Below are positions 28,260-36,469 of a stretch of DNA of 64,000 nt, in pieces. The position numbers were made by a program, and so were the translations under genes. Below the pieces are notes generated by a model that was not told the origin of the DNA, ran no database searches, and saw only the letters and a program-made list of their open reading frames with translations. Positions within the stretch are counted from its first letter, which is position 1; each line of letters opens with the position of its first letter. This DNA is from Rodentibacter haemolyticus (GTDB lineage Bacteria; Pseudomonadota; Gammaproteobacteria; Enterobacterales; Pasteurellaceae): positions 2,108,001 to 2,172,000 of the forward strand of contig NZ_CP063056.1 in NCBI RefSeq assembly GCF_015356115.1. The letters run 5' to 3'.

Positions 28260-29431
28260 TTTCTTGTCACCATTATCAAGCAGGTAGTTGTCGTTCATGT
28301 AAATGGCTTGATGTGCCTTATGAGCGGCAGCTTTCCGAAAAAATAACGAATCTTCAAACTCAACTTTCTGATTTGAAATACGATAATTTAACATGGTTGC
28401 CGCCTTTTCAATCCTCAGAAAACGCATTCCGTAATAAAGCCAAAATGGTGGTAAGCGGTGCAGTGGAACGTCCGATCCTCGGTATTTTGCAAGATCCGGA
28501 TAATCCGCAAAGTGCGGTGGATTTATGTGATTGCCCGCTTTATCCTAAGCATTTTCAAGATATTTTTCCTATTCTCAAGGATTTTATTGGAAGAGCAGGG
28601 CTTGTGCCTTATAACGTGGCAAAACAAAAGGGTGAATTGAAATATATTTTACTTACGGAAAGTGCAGCAACGGGTAAATTAATGCTTCGTTTTGTCTTGC
28701 GATCTGAAAATAAATTAGCGCTTATTCGCCGTGAGTTATCAGGATTATTGGCTAAATTACCGCAATTAGAAGTCGTAAGTGTAAATTTACAGCCACAGCA
28801 TGCCGCTATTTTAGAGGGAGAAAAAGAGATTTTTCTGACCGAACAGCAACTATTAGCTGAGAATTTTAATGATGTACCACTATTTATTCGTCCTCAAGGA
28901 TTTTTTCAAACTAATCCGTATGTCGCTTCAGGGTTATACGAAACAGCTCAACAGTGGATAAAAAATCTGCCGGTAACTTCATTATGGGATCTCTTTTGTG
29001 GCGTAGGTGGTTTTGGTTTGCATTGTGTAAAAGCATTACAGGAAAACCGGAGCCATTCTATTGAACTTACAGGAATCGAGATTTCCGCTTCCGCTATTTT
29101 GGCCGCTAAAACATCCGCACAAAAATTAGGATTACAAAATATTAAATTTCAATCTTTAGATGCGGCGAATTTTGCGTTAAATCAGAATGAACGTAAGCCT
29201 GATTTGGTTATCGTCAATCCGCCACGCCGCGGCATTGGTAAACCTCTAAGTGAATTTCTTAACGAAATGCAACCGCGTTTTATTTTGTATTCCAGCTGTA
29301 ATGCCGCCTCTATGAGAAAAGACTTACGGCATTTAACTCATTATAACGCAAGAAAAATCCGACTCTTTGATATGTTTCCACATACGGCGCACTATGAAGT
29401 GTTGATGCTGTTGGAACGAACTTCCTACTAA
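28256..29431 (+). CDS. rlmC: 23S rRNA (uracil-747-C5)-methyltransferase RlmC
   Basis: Uses SAM to methylate U747 of 23S rRNA. The 391-residue protein starts at ATG 28256, overlapping the nagZ stop, with an N-terminal cysteine cluster for a 4Fe-4S centre (CHHYQAGSCRSCKWL). The SAM-binding LWDLFCGVGGFGLHC and the catalytic SSCNAASMRKDL follow. The N-terminal HHYQAGSC pattern favours RlmC over RlmD or TrmA. Confidence 0.94.
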   Translation: MISCHHYQAGSCRSCKWLDVPYERQLSEKITNLQTQLSDLKYDNLTWLPPFQSSENAFRNKAKMVVSGAVERPILGILQDPDNPQSAVDLCDCPLYPKHFQDIFPILKDFIGRAGLVPYNVAKQKGELKYILLTESAATGKLMLRFVLRSENKLALIRRELSGLLAKLPQLEVVSVNLQPQHAAILEGEKEIFLTEQQLLAENFNDVPLFIRPQGFFQTNPYVASGLYETAQQWIKNLPVTSLWDLFCGVGGFGLHCVKALQENRSHSIELTGIEISASAILAAKTSAQKLGLQNIKFQSLDAANFALNQNERKPDLVIVNPPRRGIGKPLSEFLNEMQPRFILYSSCNAASMRKDLRHLTHYNARKIRLFDMFPHTAHYEVLMLLERTSY

Positions 29432-29539
29432 ACTAAGGCAGGTGCATATACTTGCCTTAATTTGTCTTTTTTATACCGAGTCTCCTCATTAAATTAACGT
29501 TATATTTCTCTTATTATTTCTTTTCTAAATGCAAATAAA

Positions 29540-29557
29540 TTCATTTGTTGAAATGAA
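29540..29557. promoter_or_regulatory. Palindrome upstream of srlA, candidate SrlR operator
   Basis: TTCATTTGTTGAAATGAA has perfect 7-base arms. Further TTTCA/TGAAA half-sites are scattered to 29650. DeoR-type regulators such as SrlR bind repeated half-sites of this kind, so an operator is plausible but unproved. Confidence 0.45.
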
Positions 29558-29593
29558 ATAAATTTTCTTTCAATTAAAAGATTTTTCTGTTTT

Positions 29594-29609
29594 TGAGATC
29601 TCGATCACG
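29594..29609 (+). promoter_or_regulatory. CRP-like site upstream of srlA
   Basis: TGAGATCTCGATCACG matches TGTGA-N6-TCACA at 8 of 10 positions, about 93 bp before srlA. This fits catabolite control of a PTS sugar operon. Confidence 0.6.
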
Positions 29610-29701
29610 TTTTTTGTTTTCAAAGTGAAATAAAATAAGTTTCAATGATTGGTTATTAGATCAGAAACAAAACATAAAACTTTCATTTTGGGAGAAAACT
29701 T

Positions 29702-30247
29702 ATGGAATTTATTACACATGGTGCGGAATGGTTTATCGGATTATTCCAGAAAGGCGGTGAAGTTTTTGTCAGTATGGTGACGGGAATTTTACCATTATTG
29801 ATTTCATTGTTAGTGGTGATGAATGCCTTAATTAAGTTGATTGGTCAAGAACGTATCGAACGTTTAGCGCAACGTAGCGCCGGGAATCCTATTTCACGTT
29901 ATTTGATTTTACCGGTGTTCGGTACTTTCGTATTTTGTAACCCAATGACCTTAAGTTTGGGGAAATTTTTACCTGAAGTGTATAAACCGAGTTATTACGC
30001 GGCTGCTTCTTATAGTTGTCATTCTATGAACGGTTTGTTTCCGCATATTAACCCGGGGGAATTATTTGTGTATTTAGGTATTGCCAGCGGATTAACAACC
30101 TTAGGTTTGCCTTTAGCGCCCTTAGCCGTTAGTTATTTGTTAGTAGGTATGTTTACCAATTTCTTTCGTGGTTGGATTACGGATTTTACCACAGCTGTCT
30201 TTGCAAGACGGATGGGAATTAAATTAGCGCGTGAAGTACATCTATAG
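29702..30247 (+). CDS. srlA: Sorbitol PTS, EIIC component
   Basis: A 181-residue membrane subunit of the glucitol/sorbitol phosphotransferase system, which takes up sorbitol and phosphorylates it. The opening FITHGAEWFIGLFQKGGEVF and the centre ILPVFGTFVFCNPMTLSLGK are family hallmarks, with about four helices. It is the first gene of srlAEBDMR, behind GGGAGAAAA and downstream of the CRP-like site. Length is close to E. coli SrlA (187). Confidence 0.95.
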   Translation: MEFITHGAEWFIGLFQKGGEVFVSMVTGILPLLISLLVVMNALIKLIGQERIERLAQRSAGNPISRYLILPVFGTFVFCNPMTLSLGKFLPEVYKPSYYAAASYSCHSMNGLFPHINPGELFVYLGIASGLTTLGLPLAPLAVSYLLVGMFTNFFRGWITDFTTAVFARRMGIKLAREVHL

Positions 30248-30259
30248 GAGTAACAGTAT

Positions 30260-31246
30260 ATGTCAAAAGCACTTTATATTGAAAAAGGTCAAAGCGGCTG
30301 GGGAGGACCTTTAACTATACCGGTTGTAGCAGGAAAAAAAATTTTGTATATGACGGCAGGAACAAAGCCGAGTATTGTGGAACATTTGGTTGAATTAACC
30401 GGGTGGGAAGCGGTGGACGGTTTTAAAGATGGTGAACCGGAAAATAATGAAATAGGTATTGCAATTGTCGATTGTGGCGGTGTGCTGCGTTGTGGTTTGT
30501 ACCCAAAACGAGGAATCCCTACGATTAATATTCATGCGACCGGAAAGTCAGGTCCGCTTGCCGAGTATATTGTTGAAAGTATCTACGTGTCTGCTGTAAA
30601 GGAAAATAATATTACTTTAATTGACACCGAGTTATCGAAATATGTAGCCCAAACTATTCAGGATCAACCAAAAGAAAATGTAAAAGATTATGACACAACA
30701 AAGAAAATTACCGAGCAAAGTGATGGTTTATTAGCCAAAATCGGTATAGGAATGGGGTCGGTCGTTGCTATTTTTTTCCAATCGGGACGAGATACGATTG
30801 ATACCGTGTTAAAAACAATTTTACCTTTTATGGCATTTGTATCAGCCTTGATCGGGATCATTATTGCTTCAGGTTTAGGGGATTGGATCGCACACGGTTT
30901 AATACCACTGGCAAACAGTCCGATCGGTTTGGTTACGTTAGCATTAATTTGTTCTTTTCCGTTTTTATCGCCGTTTCTTGGTCCCGGTGCGGTTATTGCA
31001 CAGGTTATCGGTACGTTGGTCGGTGTGCAAATCGGCTTAGGTAATATTCCGCCGCATTTGGCGCTACCGGCATTATTCGCTATCAATGCACAAGCGGCTT
31101 GTGATTTTATTCCGGTCGGTTTGTCTTTAGCAGAAGCCAAGCAGGACACCGTTCGGGTTGGTGTACCATCCGTATTGGTCAGTCGCTTTTTAACCGGGGC
31201 TCCTACGGTATTAGTCGCTTGGTTTGTATCGGCATATATTTATTAA
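30260..31246 (+). CDS. srlE: Sorbitol PTS, EIIB-EIIC2 component
   Basis: A 328-residue protein with an N-terminal cytosolic IIB domain (about 1-125) and a C-terminal membrane domain of roughly five helices. The phosphorylated cysteine lies in DCGGVLRCGLYPKRGIPTIN. FLSPFLGPGAVIAQVIGTLV in the membrane part is conserved. It forms the translocation channel with SrlA and takes phosphate from SrlB. 12 bp separate it from srlA. Confidence 0.95.
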   Translation: MSKALYIEKGQSGWGGPLTIPVVAGKKILYMTAGTKPSIVEHLVELTGWEAVDGFKDGEPENNEIGIAIVDCGGVLRCGLYPKRGIPTINIHATGKSGPLAEYIVESIYVSAVKENNITLIDTELSKYVAQTIQDQPKENVKDYDTTKKITEQSDGLLAKIGIGMGSVVAIFFQSGRDTIDTVLKTILPFMAFVSALIGIIIASGLGDWIAHGLIPLANSPIGLVTLALICSFPFLSPFLGPGAVIAQVIGTLVGVQIGLGNIPPHLALPALFAINAQAACDFIPVGLSLAEAKQDTVRVGVPSVLVSRFLTGAPTVLVAWFVSAYIY

Positions 31247-31297
31247 TCAATACAGAGCGGTATGAGCCGCTCTATCTACCGAGGAAAGAAAAGTAAG

Positions 31298-31663
31298 ATG
31301 ACAGTTATTTATCAAACCAAATTTACTAAAATTGGCAAATTTGCTCGTGAATCACTTGCTGAAAATATGCTTATTACCTTTAAACAAGGCGCACCGGCAG
31401 ATCTAGAGGACTATTGCTTTATTCATTCTCACGGAGAATTACAGACTGATATTCAGGTCGGTTATATGTTGCAAATTGATAATAAAAATTTTCAAATTAC
31501 AGCAATTGGACAAGTTGCAAGTATTAATTTGAAAGAATTGGGGCATGTTACTTGGCGTTTTGATGGCGCTAATATTGCGGAATATCCGGGAACGATTCAC
31601 GTGAAAGGCAATATTCCTACAAACATTACAGAAAATACGATTTTAAGCATTATCAAAAATTAA
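31298..31663 (+). CDS. srlB: Sorbitol PTS, EIIA component
   Basis: A 121-residue cytosolic phosphocarrier passing phosphate from HPr to the IIB domain of SrlE. The active histidine lies in YCFIHSHGEL. NLKELGHVTWRFDG and the EYPGTIHVKG end are conserved. I chose ATG 31298 (MTVIYQTKFTKIG) after GAGGAAAG; a frame starting at 31262 adds a non-conserved stretch. Confidence 0.94.
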   Translation: MTVIYQTKFTKIGKFARESLAENMLITFKQGAPADLEDYCFIHSHGELQTDIQVGYMLQIDNKNFQITAIGQVASINLKELGHVTWRFDGANIAEYPGTIHVKGNIPTNITENTILSIIKN

Positions 31664-31674
31664 GGAGTTATAAT

Positions 31675-32457
31675 ATGAATTCAAAAGTGGCAATCGTTGT
31701 CGGAGGCGGACAAACTTTGGGGGCTTTTTTGTGTGCGGGATTGGCTGAAAATGGTTATCGGGTAGCCGTTGCCGATTTAAGCGGAGAAAATGCGCAAAAA
31801 ACGGCGGATAGTATTAATCAAAAATTGGGGCTAACGGTGGCACAAGGTTTTCAAGTTGATGCGACTGATGAACAAAGTGTTATTGCGTTAGCGAATAATG
31901 TCGATCGGGCTTTTGGGCGCAGTGATTTATTGGTTTACAGTGCAGGGGTTGCCAAAGCCGCTCCGATTACCGAATTTGGTTTGCGGGATTTTGAGTTTTC
32001 AGTACAGGTTAATTTAACAGGTTATTTCTTATGCGCAAGAGAATTTGCCAAATTAATGGTTCGTGATGGGATTAAAGGTCGAATTATTCAAATCAATTCT
32101 AAATCAGGCAAAGTTGGCAGCAAACATAATTCGGGTTACAGTGCGGCAAAATTTGGTGGCGTAGGATTAACTCAATCGCTCGCATTGGATTTAGCGGATA
32201 ACGGTATTACCGTACATTCTTTAATGTTAGGAAATTTACTTAAATCACCGATGTTTCAATCTCTTATTCCACAATATGCACAAAAATTGGGTATTTCTCC
32301 TGAAGAAGTTGAACAGGTTTACATTGATAAGGTTCCGCTAAAGCGAGGCTGTGATTATCAAGACGTGCTGAATGTTCTACTGTTTTATGCCAGTGAGCAG
32401 GCTTCTTATTGTACCGGACAATCAATAAATATTACCGGCGGTCAGGTTATGTTTTAG
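31675..32457 (+). CDS. srlD: Sorbitol-6-phosphate 2-dehydrogenase
   Basis: Oxidises sorbitol-6-phosphate to fructose-6-phosphate with NAD, linking the PTS to glycolysis. The 260-residue short-chain dehydrogenase has the cofactor loop VGGGQTLG at residues 8-15, and the catalytic Tyr-Lys in GYSAAK near 154 with INSKSGK carrying the serine just before. It ends SINITGGQVMF. It lies 11 bp after srlB. Confidence 0.95.
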   Translation: MNSKVAIVVGGGQTLGAFLCAGLAENGYRVAVADLSGENAQKTADSINQKLGLTVAQGFQVDATDEQSVIALANNVDRAFGRSDLLVYSAGVAKAAPITEFGLRDFEFSVQVNLTGYFLCAREFAKLMVRDGIKGRIIQINSKSGKVGSKHNSGYSAAKFGGVGLTQSLALDLADNGITVHSLMLGNLLKSPMFQSLIPQYAQKLGISPEEVEQVYIDKVPLKRGCDYQDVLNVLLFYASEQASYCTGQSINITGGQVMF

Positions 32458-32682
32458 GTTTCCCCGTTTTCTTTCTTAATGTAAAAACGTTCTCAACGCT
32501 CTTTAACTAAATTTTGCTTACTTCTATTTGCTATTTCTAAGGTAAAAATTCGGTCAAATGATTTATGTCGGTTAAAGAGCGGTTGTTTTTTGAGTCGTTT
32601 TATCTACTGAATAAATATAATAGAATTTTGCGATAAATATTTTATTCCGCTCAAAATAAATTACAAAATATGAGATAATCCT
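32458..32682 (+). other. srlD-srlM gap
   Basis: 225 bp without a gene inside the sorbitol operon. A perfect TATAAT at 32616-32621 lies 62 bases before srlM, but no -35 box is well placed. It may hold an internal promoter for the two regulatory genes. No hairpin terminator was seen. Confidence 0.4.
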
Positions 32683-33045
32683 ATGGTAAATGCAACCAAT
32701 TCGCTTATTTTAATTGCCATTATTGCTTGGATATTGCAACTTTTGCTTGGCTGGTGGCAGATTTCTCGATTTAACAAGGCGTTTTCGTTGCTATGTCAGC
32801 AGGGGAATGTGGGAATCGGTCGTTCTAAGGGGCGATTTAAACCTAAAGTAGTCATTGCCATCGCGTTTGATCAAAACAATCGTGTTGTAAATTCGTTTAT
32901 TATAAAGGGATTCAGTGTTTTTTCTGCTCCTCAAACGATTACTTCACTGCAAGGATTATTGCATAGTGAAATTATTCCTGAGCGGGTTTTTCCGCATAGT
33001 AAAGCATCGCAAGATGCACTAGAGGAAGCAATCCGGTTGCAATAG
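32683..33045 (+). CDS. srlM: Sorbitol operon activator GutM/SrlM
   Basis: A 120-residue protein with one N-terminal transmembrane helix (LILIAIIAWILQLLLGWW) and a small cytosolic domain with the GutM pattern GNVGIGRSKGRFKPKVVIAI. In E. coli the homologue activates the srl operon; the mechanism is not settled. It is 22 bp upstream of srlR. Confidence 0.9.
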   Translation: MVNATNSLILIAIIAWILQLLLGWWQISRFNKAFSLLCQQGNVGIGRSKGRFKPKVVIAIAFDQNNRVVNSFIIKGFSVFSAPQTITSLQGLLHSEIIPERVFPHSKASQDALEEAIRLQ

Positions 33046-33067
33046 TCGCGACTATTACGGATGTTTT

Positions 33068-33838
33068 ATGAAACCAAAAGAAAGACAACTTGCGATCTTA
33101 GATTATTTGCAAAGTAACGGTAGAACTGCCGTTGATACTTTGGCACAATATTTTGCCACAACCGGTACGACCATTCGTAAAGATTTAACTGTATTGGAGA
33201 GTGAGCGAAAAGTTTTGCGGACTTACGGGAGTGTTGTATTAGCGGGTAATGAGAAAGAAGACGATGAATTACCGATGACTAATAAAACCCACATCAATTT
33301 AGAACAAAAACGCAAGATTGCGAAGGCTGCAGTCGGTTTATTGAAAGACGGAGATTCGATGATTATTGATTCCGGTAGTACCGTGCTGCAAATGATTCCG
33401 TTGTTGGGAAAACTGGATAATTTAACGATTATGACCAACAGCTTACATATCATTAACAGCCTAGTAAGTTTGGAAAATAATCATGAATTATTAATGTGTG
33501 GCGGTACTTATCGAGCGAGATCCGCTTCTTTTCACGGTGTTTTGGCAGAATCCACCTTTGATAAATTTAATTTTGATAAATTATTTATCGGTACTGACGG
33601 TTTCGATCTTGAATTAGGATTAACGACTTTTAACGAGGTGCACGGTGTTAGTCAAGCAATGACGGGCGCTGCACGGGAAATCATTGTATTGGCGGATTCG
33701 TCAAAATTCGGACGGCGCAGCCCGAATGTCGTCTGCCCGTTAGATAAAATTGATGTTGTGATTACGGATAACGGTCTGGATAAACAAACTCATCAAGCCT
33801 TGTTAGAACGAAATATTCAAGTGCTTATTGCCGAATAG
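33068..33838 (+). CDS. srlR: DeoR-family repressor of the sorbitol operon
   Basis: A 256-residue regulator with an N-terminal helix-turn-helix (RQLAILDYLQSNGRTAVDTL, then TTIRKDLTVLE) and a C-terminal sugar-phosphate-sensing domain (DSGSTVLQMIPLL; FIGTDGFDLELGLTT; LADSSKFGRR). It is the last gene of the operon, so its own level follows the operon it controls. A hairpin terminator follows 10 bases after the stop. Confidence 0.93.
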   Translation: MKPKERQLAILDYLQSNGRTAVDTLAQYFATTGTTIRKDLTVLESERKVLRTYGSVVLAGNEKEDDELPMTNKTHINLEQKRKIAKAAVGLLKDGDSMIIDSGSTVLQMIPLLGKLDNLTIMTNSLHIINSLVSLENNHELLMCGGTYRARSASFHGVLAESTFDKFNFDKLFIGTDGFDLELGLTTFNEVHGVSQAMTGAAREIIVLADSSKFGRRSPNVVCPLDKIDVVITDNGLDKQTHQALLERNIQVLIAE

Positions 33839-33848
33839 CGGGATAAAT

Positions 33849-33878
33849 TCAGCCCGAATAGATTCGGGCTGATTAAAA
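33849..33878 (+). terminator. Sorbitol operon terminator
   Basis: The stem tcagcccgaat/attcgggctga has 11 perfect pairs and a 2-base remainder in the loop. It is followed by TTAAAAAA rather than a long T-run, so its strength is uncertain. It lies directly after srlR. Confidence 0.7.
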
Positions 33879-33880
33879 AA

Positions 33881-33964
33881 GGCTATTGCAATGCAATCCT
33901 CGCCGCAGTATTACTTGTCCCCCTAGGCTTGGCTTGAGGGACGTTTTAATCTGGTTCACTATAA
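33881..33964. repeat. Degenerate MITE copy (TAGTGAATTAAA family)
   Basis: The interior GCTATTGCAATGCAATCCTC, then CGCCGCAGTATTACTTGTCC, and the right end GGTTCACTATA align with the copies at 35547 and 37634. The left terminal repeat is lost and the right one mutated. Confidence 0.6.
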
Positions 33965-33986
33965 ATGATGAAGAAGGGATTCCTTT

Positions 33987-34553
33987 TTACAAACTATTCA
34001 TCGCATTGATCAGCCTGATTTCATCAAATTTTTTAATATCCTGCACATAAATTGCGGCTTGTTGAATTTTTCCTTCACGCAGTAATTTTTCCCGCTGAGT
34101 GCCTTGTAACAAAGGCGTATCAGGTGTGAACCAGTGATTTTCTTGGCGGAAAATTAAATTTCCGATAGAACAGTCCGTCACTTTTCCCTTTTTAATAATC
34201 ATAATCTCATCACAATCTCTCCGCTGTGCAAATAGTGTATTGAGTAAGCCTCGATTGGTATATTTCAAGCCATATTCAATTTCATCACAAATCACAGGTT
34301 GGAAAGTACGGTAGATTTTTCGTGTGTATTCAAAATATTGAACGAAGGTGGTTTTATCATTGTAATCAATACGACAACGTATCAGTTTATTTTGCAAATG
34401 TTCGGGCGGTTGGATTAACTCAAAAAGTGAAAAAATATTAACCGCACTTTTGCCATAAAATTGATGTAGGCTGTGTTCATAACGTGCTTGGTGATCGTCG
34501 ATATTTTGAATTTCGCCCTGTTCGATGGCTAAGGTTTCAAATAGCGGAAACAT
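33987..34553 (-). CDS. pabC: Short PabC-like class IV aminotransferase-fold lyase
   Basis: Likely 4-amino-4-deoxychorismate lyase, the last step to para-aminobenzoate. At 188 residues it is well short of the usual 270: the N-terminal small domain is mostly missing, while the C-terminal part with LKYTNRGLLNTLFA (PLP-lysine neighbourhood) and the GTQREKLL end is present. H. influenzae has a protein of similar length beside pabB. Its ATG overlaps the pabB stop, so they are translationally coupled. The activity is inferred from family and context. Confidence 0.78.
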   Translation of the reverse strand: MFPLFETLAIEQGEIQNIDDHQARYEHSLHQFYGKSAVNIFSLFELIQPPEHLQNKLIRCRIDYNDKTTFVQYFEYTRKIYRTFQPVICDEIEYGLKYTNRGLLNTLFAQRRDCDEIMIIKKGKVTDCSIGNLIFRQENHWFTPDTPLLQGTQREKLLREGKIQQAAIYVQDIKKFDEIRLINAMNSL

Positions 34554-35530
34554 TAATTTTCCTTCTTAATCGGTAAATAGACTTTTTCGAGCAATTCTTG
34601 ATATTCTTCTTCTAAATGACTATGAATAGTAATACCACCGCCACTGTGAAAATAAAATTTATCATCACGTTGAGAAATAAATCGAATTGCTACCGCACTT
34701 TGCAGGCTTTTTCCATCGAAAATGCCAAAAACACCGGTGTAATAACCACGTGTCAGCTTTTCCGCTTGTTGAATAATTTGCACGGTTTTTTCTTTCGGCG
34801 CACCGCTGATAGAACCGGCAGGTAATAATGTCGCAAGGATATTTCCTACCTTTTCTTGCCAATTTTCTTCCAATTCACCGCAGATTTCGGAACTTGTCTG
34901 TAATATTGCATTTTTTTGTGTTTGAATACGGTCTACATAGCGAAATTTTGTTACTCGAATGTTTTTTGCCACCATTGCGAGATCGTTACGCATTAGATCG
35001 ACAATCGTATAGTGTTCACGCTGTTCTTTTTCATCACTTAATAATTTTATTTCCGCATTGGGTAAGTGTGCGTTAATTGTCCCTTTCATCGGGTAAGTGG
35101 CGATTTTATTTGCGTGAATATTTACAAAACACTCGGGGGAAAAGCAGACAAATTGATTTTTCAACCATAATTTATAAGGGGCGTGAGTTTGATAAAAAAG
35201 CTGCTCAAGAGTGAAATTGCCTGAAATTTCAGTTTGATAAGTCAGATTTAATAAATAGCTATTACCTTGTTGTAATGCTTGTTGAACAAGTTCGAAACCC
35301 TGTTGATAATCTGAAAGTGAAATCGGATTTTTGTCGATATGAATGAATTTTTGCGGAAAGTTTTTTTGTTCCGCAGTATTCGTGTTGCCTAAAATATTGA
35401 AAAAAATCCCTTGTGAAGCTATTTTTTCTAAGGGAAAAACAAGCGGTTTTTCCTGTTCAAAATCAATCAAAAAGAAAAAAGGGGTGCGTTGTGTGCCGTA
35501 AATATTGGCTTGTTCTATAAAATGTTGCAT
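34553..35530 (-). CDS. pabB: Aminodeoxychorismate synthase component I
   Basis: Makes aminodeoxychorismate from chorismate and ammonia for folate synthesis. It has 325 residues, against about 450 in E. coli, because only the chorismate-binding core is present. YPMKGTINAHLP contains the PxKGT lysine that distinguishes ADC synthase from anthranilate synthase. PAGSISGAPKEKTVQIIQ is the substrate-binding stretch, and SAVAIRF follows. Ammonia would come from the glutaminase encoded divergently at 35681. Confidence 0.9.
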   Translation of the reverse strand: MQHFIEQANIYGTQRTPFFFLIDFEQEKPLVFPLEKIASQGIFFNILGNTNTAEQKNFPQKFIHIDKNPISLSDYQQGFELVQQALQQGNSYLLNLTYQTEISGNFTLEQLFYQTHAPYKLWLKNQFVCFSPECFVNIHANKIATYPMKGTINAHLPNAEIKLLSDEKEQREHYTIVDLMRNDLAMVAKNIRVTKFRYVDRIQTQKNAILQTSSEICGELEENWQEKVGNILATLLPAGSISGAPKEKTVQIIQQAEKLTRGYYTGVFGIFDGKSLQSAVAIRFISQRDDKFYFHSGGGITIHSHLEEEYQELLEKVYLPIKKEN

Positions 35531-35546
35531 TGTGTTATTTCTAATT

Positions 35547-35642
35547 TATAGTGAATTAAATTTAAAAACGTCTATTGCGTGGCTGCATCTCGCCGTAATG
35601 CTTGTACTATCTTCGGCATCCATTTTAATTTAATTCACTATA
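35547..35642. repeat. MITE-like repeat copy 1 (TAGTGAATTAAA termini)
   Basis: 96 bp beginning TATAGTGAATTAAATTTAAA and ending TTTAATTTAATTCACTATA, with perfect inverted ends of at least 15 bp. It lies between the divergent pabB and pabA genes, where their promoters must be. If TA is the duplicated target, the element proper is TAGTGAATTAAA...TTTAATTCACTA, as expected of an IS630/mariner-type non-autonomous element. No coding capacity. Confidence 0.85.
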
Positions 35643-35680
35643 GCGTAAAATTGCCCGATTATAACGAAAGCCGAGAAGTT

Positions 35681-36250
35681 ATGAAATTACTCATTATTAA
35701 TAATCACGATTCTTTTACTTTCAATTTAGTGGATCTTATTCGCCGTCTTCAAGTGCCTTTTGAGGTGTGGAATGTCGAAGGTTTGCAAGAAAGCACGCCT
35801 GAATTTTTCACGCATATTTTAATTTCTCCCGGCCCTGATGTCCCGCGGGCTTATCCGCAATTATTTAATATGTTGGAAAAATATCATCAAAAAAAATCAA
35901 TTCTCGGTGTTTGTTTAGGGCATCAAACGTTGTGTGAATTTTTCGGTGGAACACTTTATAACTTGGCTGCGGTTCGTCATGGGCAAAAACATTGTTTAAA
36001 AGTGCGGTCAAATTCCCCGTTATTTTTGGGTTTGCCGAAACAATTCGAAATCGGTTTATATCATTCTTGGGCTGTGCAAAGGGAAGATTTTCCCGAACCA
36101 TTGGAGATTACCGCCGTTTGTGATGAAAATGTCGTGATGGCAATGCAGCATAACTATTTGCCGATTTATGGCGTACAGTTTCATCCGGAATCTTATATGT
36201 CGGAATATGGCGAGCAAATTTTGCAAAATTGGTTAAATATCGTGAACTAA
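35681..36250 (+). CDS. pabA: Aminodeoxychorismate synthase glutaminase (class I GATase)
   Basis: A 189-residue glutamine amidotransferase supplying ammonia to PabB. The start is ATG 35681 (MKLLIINNHDSFTFNLVDLI); the longer upstream frame runs through the MITE. The catalytic cysteine is in GVCLGHQTL and the His-Glu pair in VQFHPES, with YHSWAV also conserved. It could in principle be an anthranilate synthase subunit, but the neighbouring pabB decides for PABA. The last three codons and the stop lie inside a MITE-like terminus (36238-36260). Confidence 0.88.
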   Translation: MKLLIINNHDSFTFNLVDLIRRLQVPFEVWNVEGLQESTPEFFTHILISPGPDVPRAYPQLFNMLEKYHQKKSILGVCLGHQTLCEFFGGTLYNLAAVRHGQKHCLKVRSNSPLFLGLPKQFEIGLYHSWAVQREDFPEPLEITAVCDENVVMAMQHNYLPIYGVQFHPESYMSEYGEQILQNWLNIVN

Positions 36251-36310
36251 ATTTAAAAATATTGACGATCATTGCTGCATCTTGATGTGCGGTTTGAACT
36301 GTCTGTCTTC
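36238..36310. repeat. MITE left half fused to the pabA 3' end
   Basis: TATCGTGAACTAAATTTAAA with its next three bases matches the MITE left end at 21 of 23 positions. It continues with the interior GTTTGAACTGTC-TCTTCG also seen in copy 3 (38328). It then passes into a family A fragment; the right MITE end is absent. Confidence 0.7.
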
Positions 36311-36355
36311 GCCTAACGCACCTTACAATGTTTTGTACAAGTGCTGCATAACAGC
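36308..36355. repeat. Repeat family A right-end fragment (A3)
   Basis: TTCGCCTAACGCACCTTACA followed by GTACAAGTGCTGCATAACAG, matching the interior and right end of family A. It is fused directly to a MITE half upstream. Confidence 0.6.
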
Positions 36356-36398
36356 GCATTTTTTTAATTAATTTCCTATAACTACCCCATAATAGTGC

Positions 36399-36426
36399 TT
36401 GCGTATTAAGCAAAAATACGTATTAT
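36399..36426 (+). promoter_or_regulatory. metK promoter
   Basis: TTGCGT at 36399-36404 and TATTAT at 36421-36426 with 16-bp spacing, 44 bp before metK. The downstream edge of the -10 box touches the MetJ boxes. Confidence 0.65.
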
Positions 36427-36450
36427 AGCCGTCTATACGTCAATACATCT
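36427..36450 (+). promoter_or_regulatory. Three tandem MetJ operator boxes of metK
   Basis: AGCCGTCT, ATACGTCA and ATACATCT follow each other without a gap and match the 8-bp met box AGACGTCT at 7, 6 and 6 positions. Head-to-tail 8-bp boxes are the hallmark of MetJ cooperative binding. They cover the transcription start, so SAM-MetJ would block initiation. Confidence 0.85.
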
Positions 36451-36469
36451 AAATGAAAAGAGAAAAATT

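Noticed and set aside
35579..35680. N-terminal extension of PabA
   Set aside because: It translates MITE sequence; the conserved amidotransferase start is at 35681.
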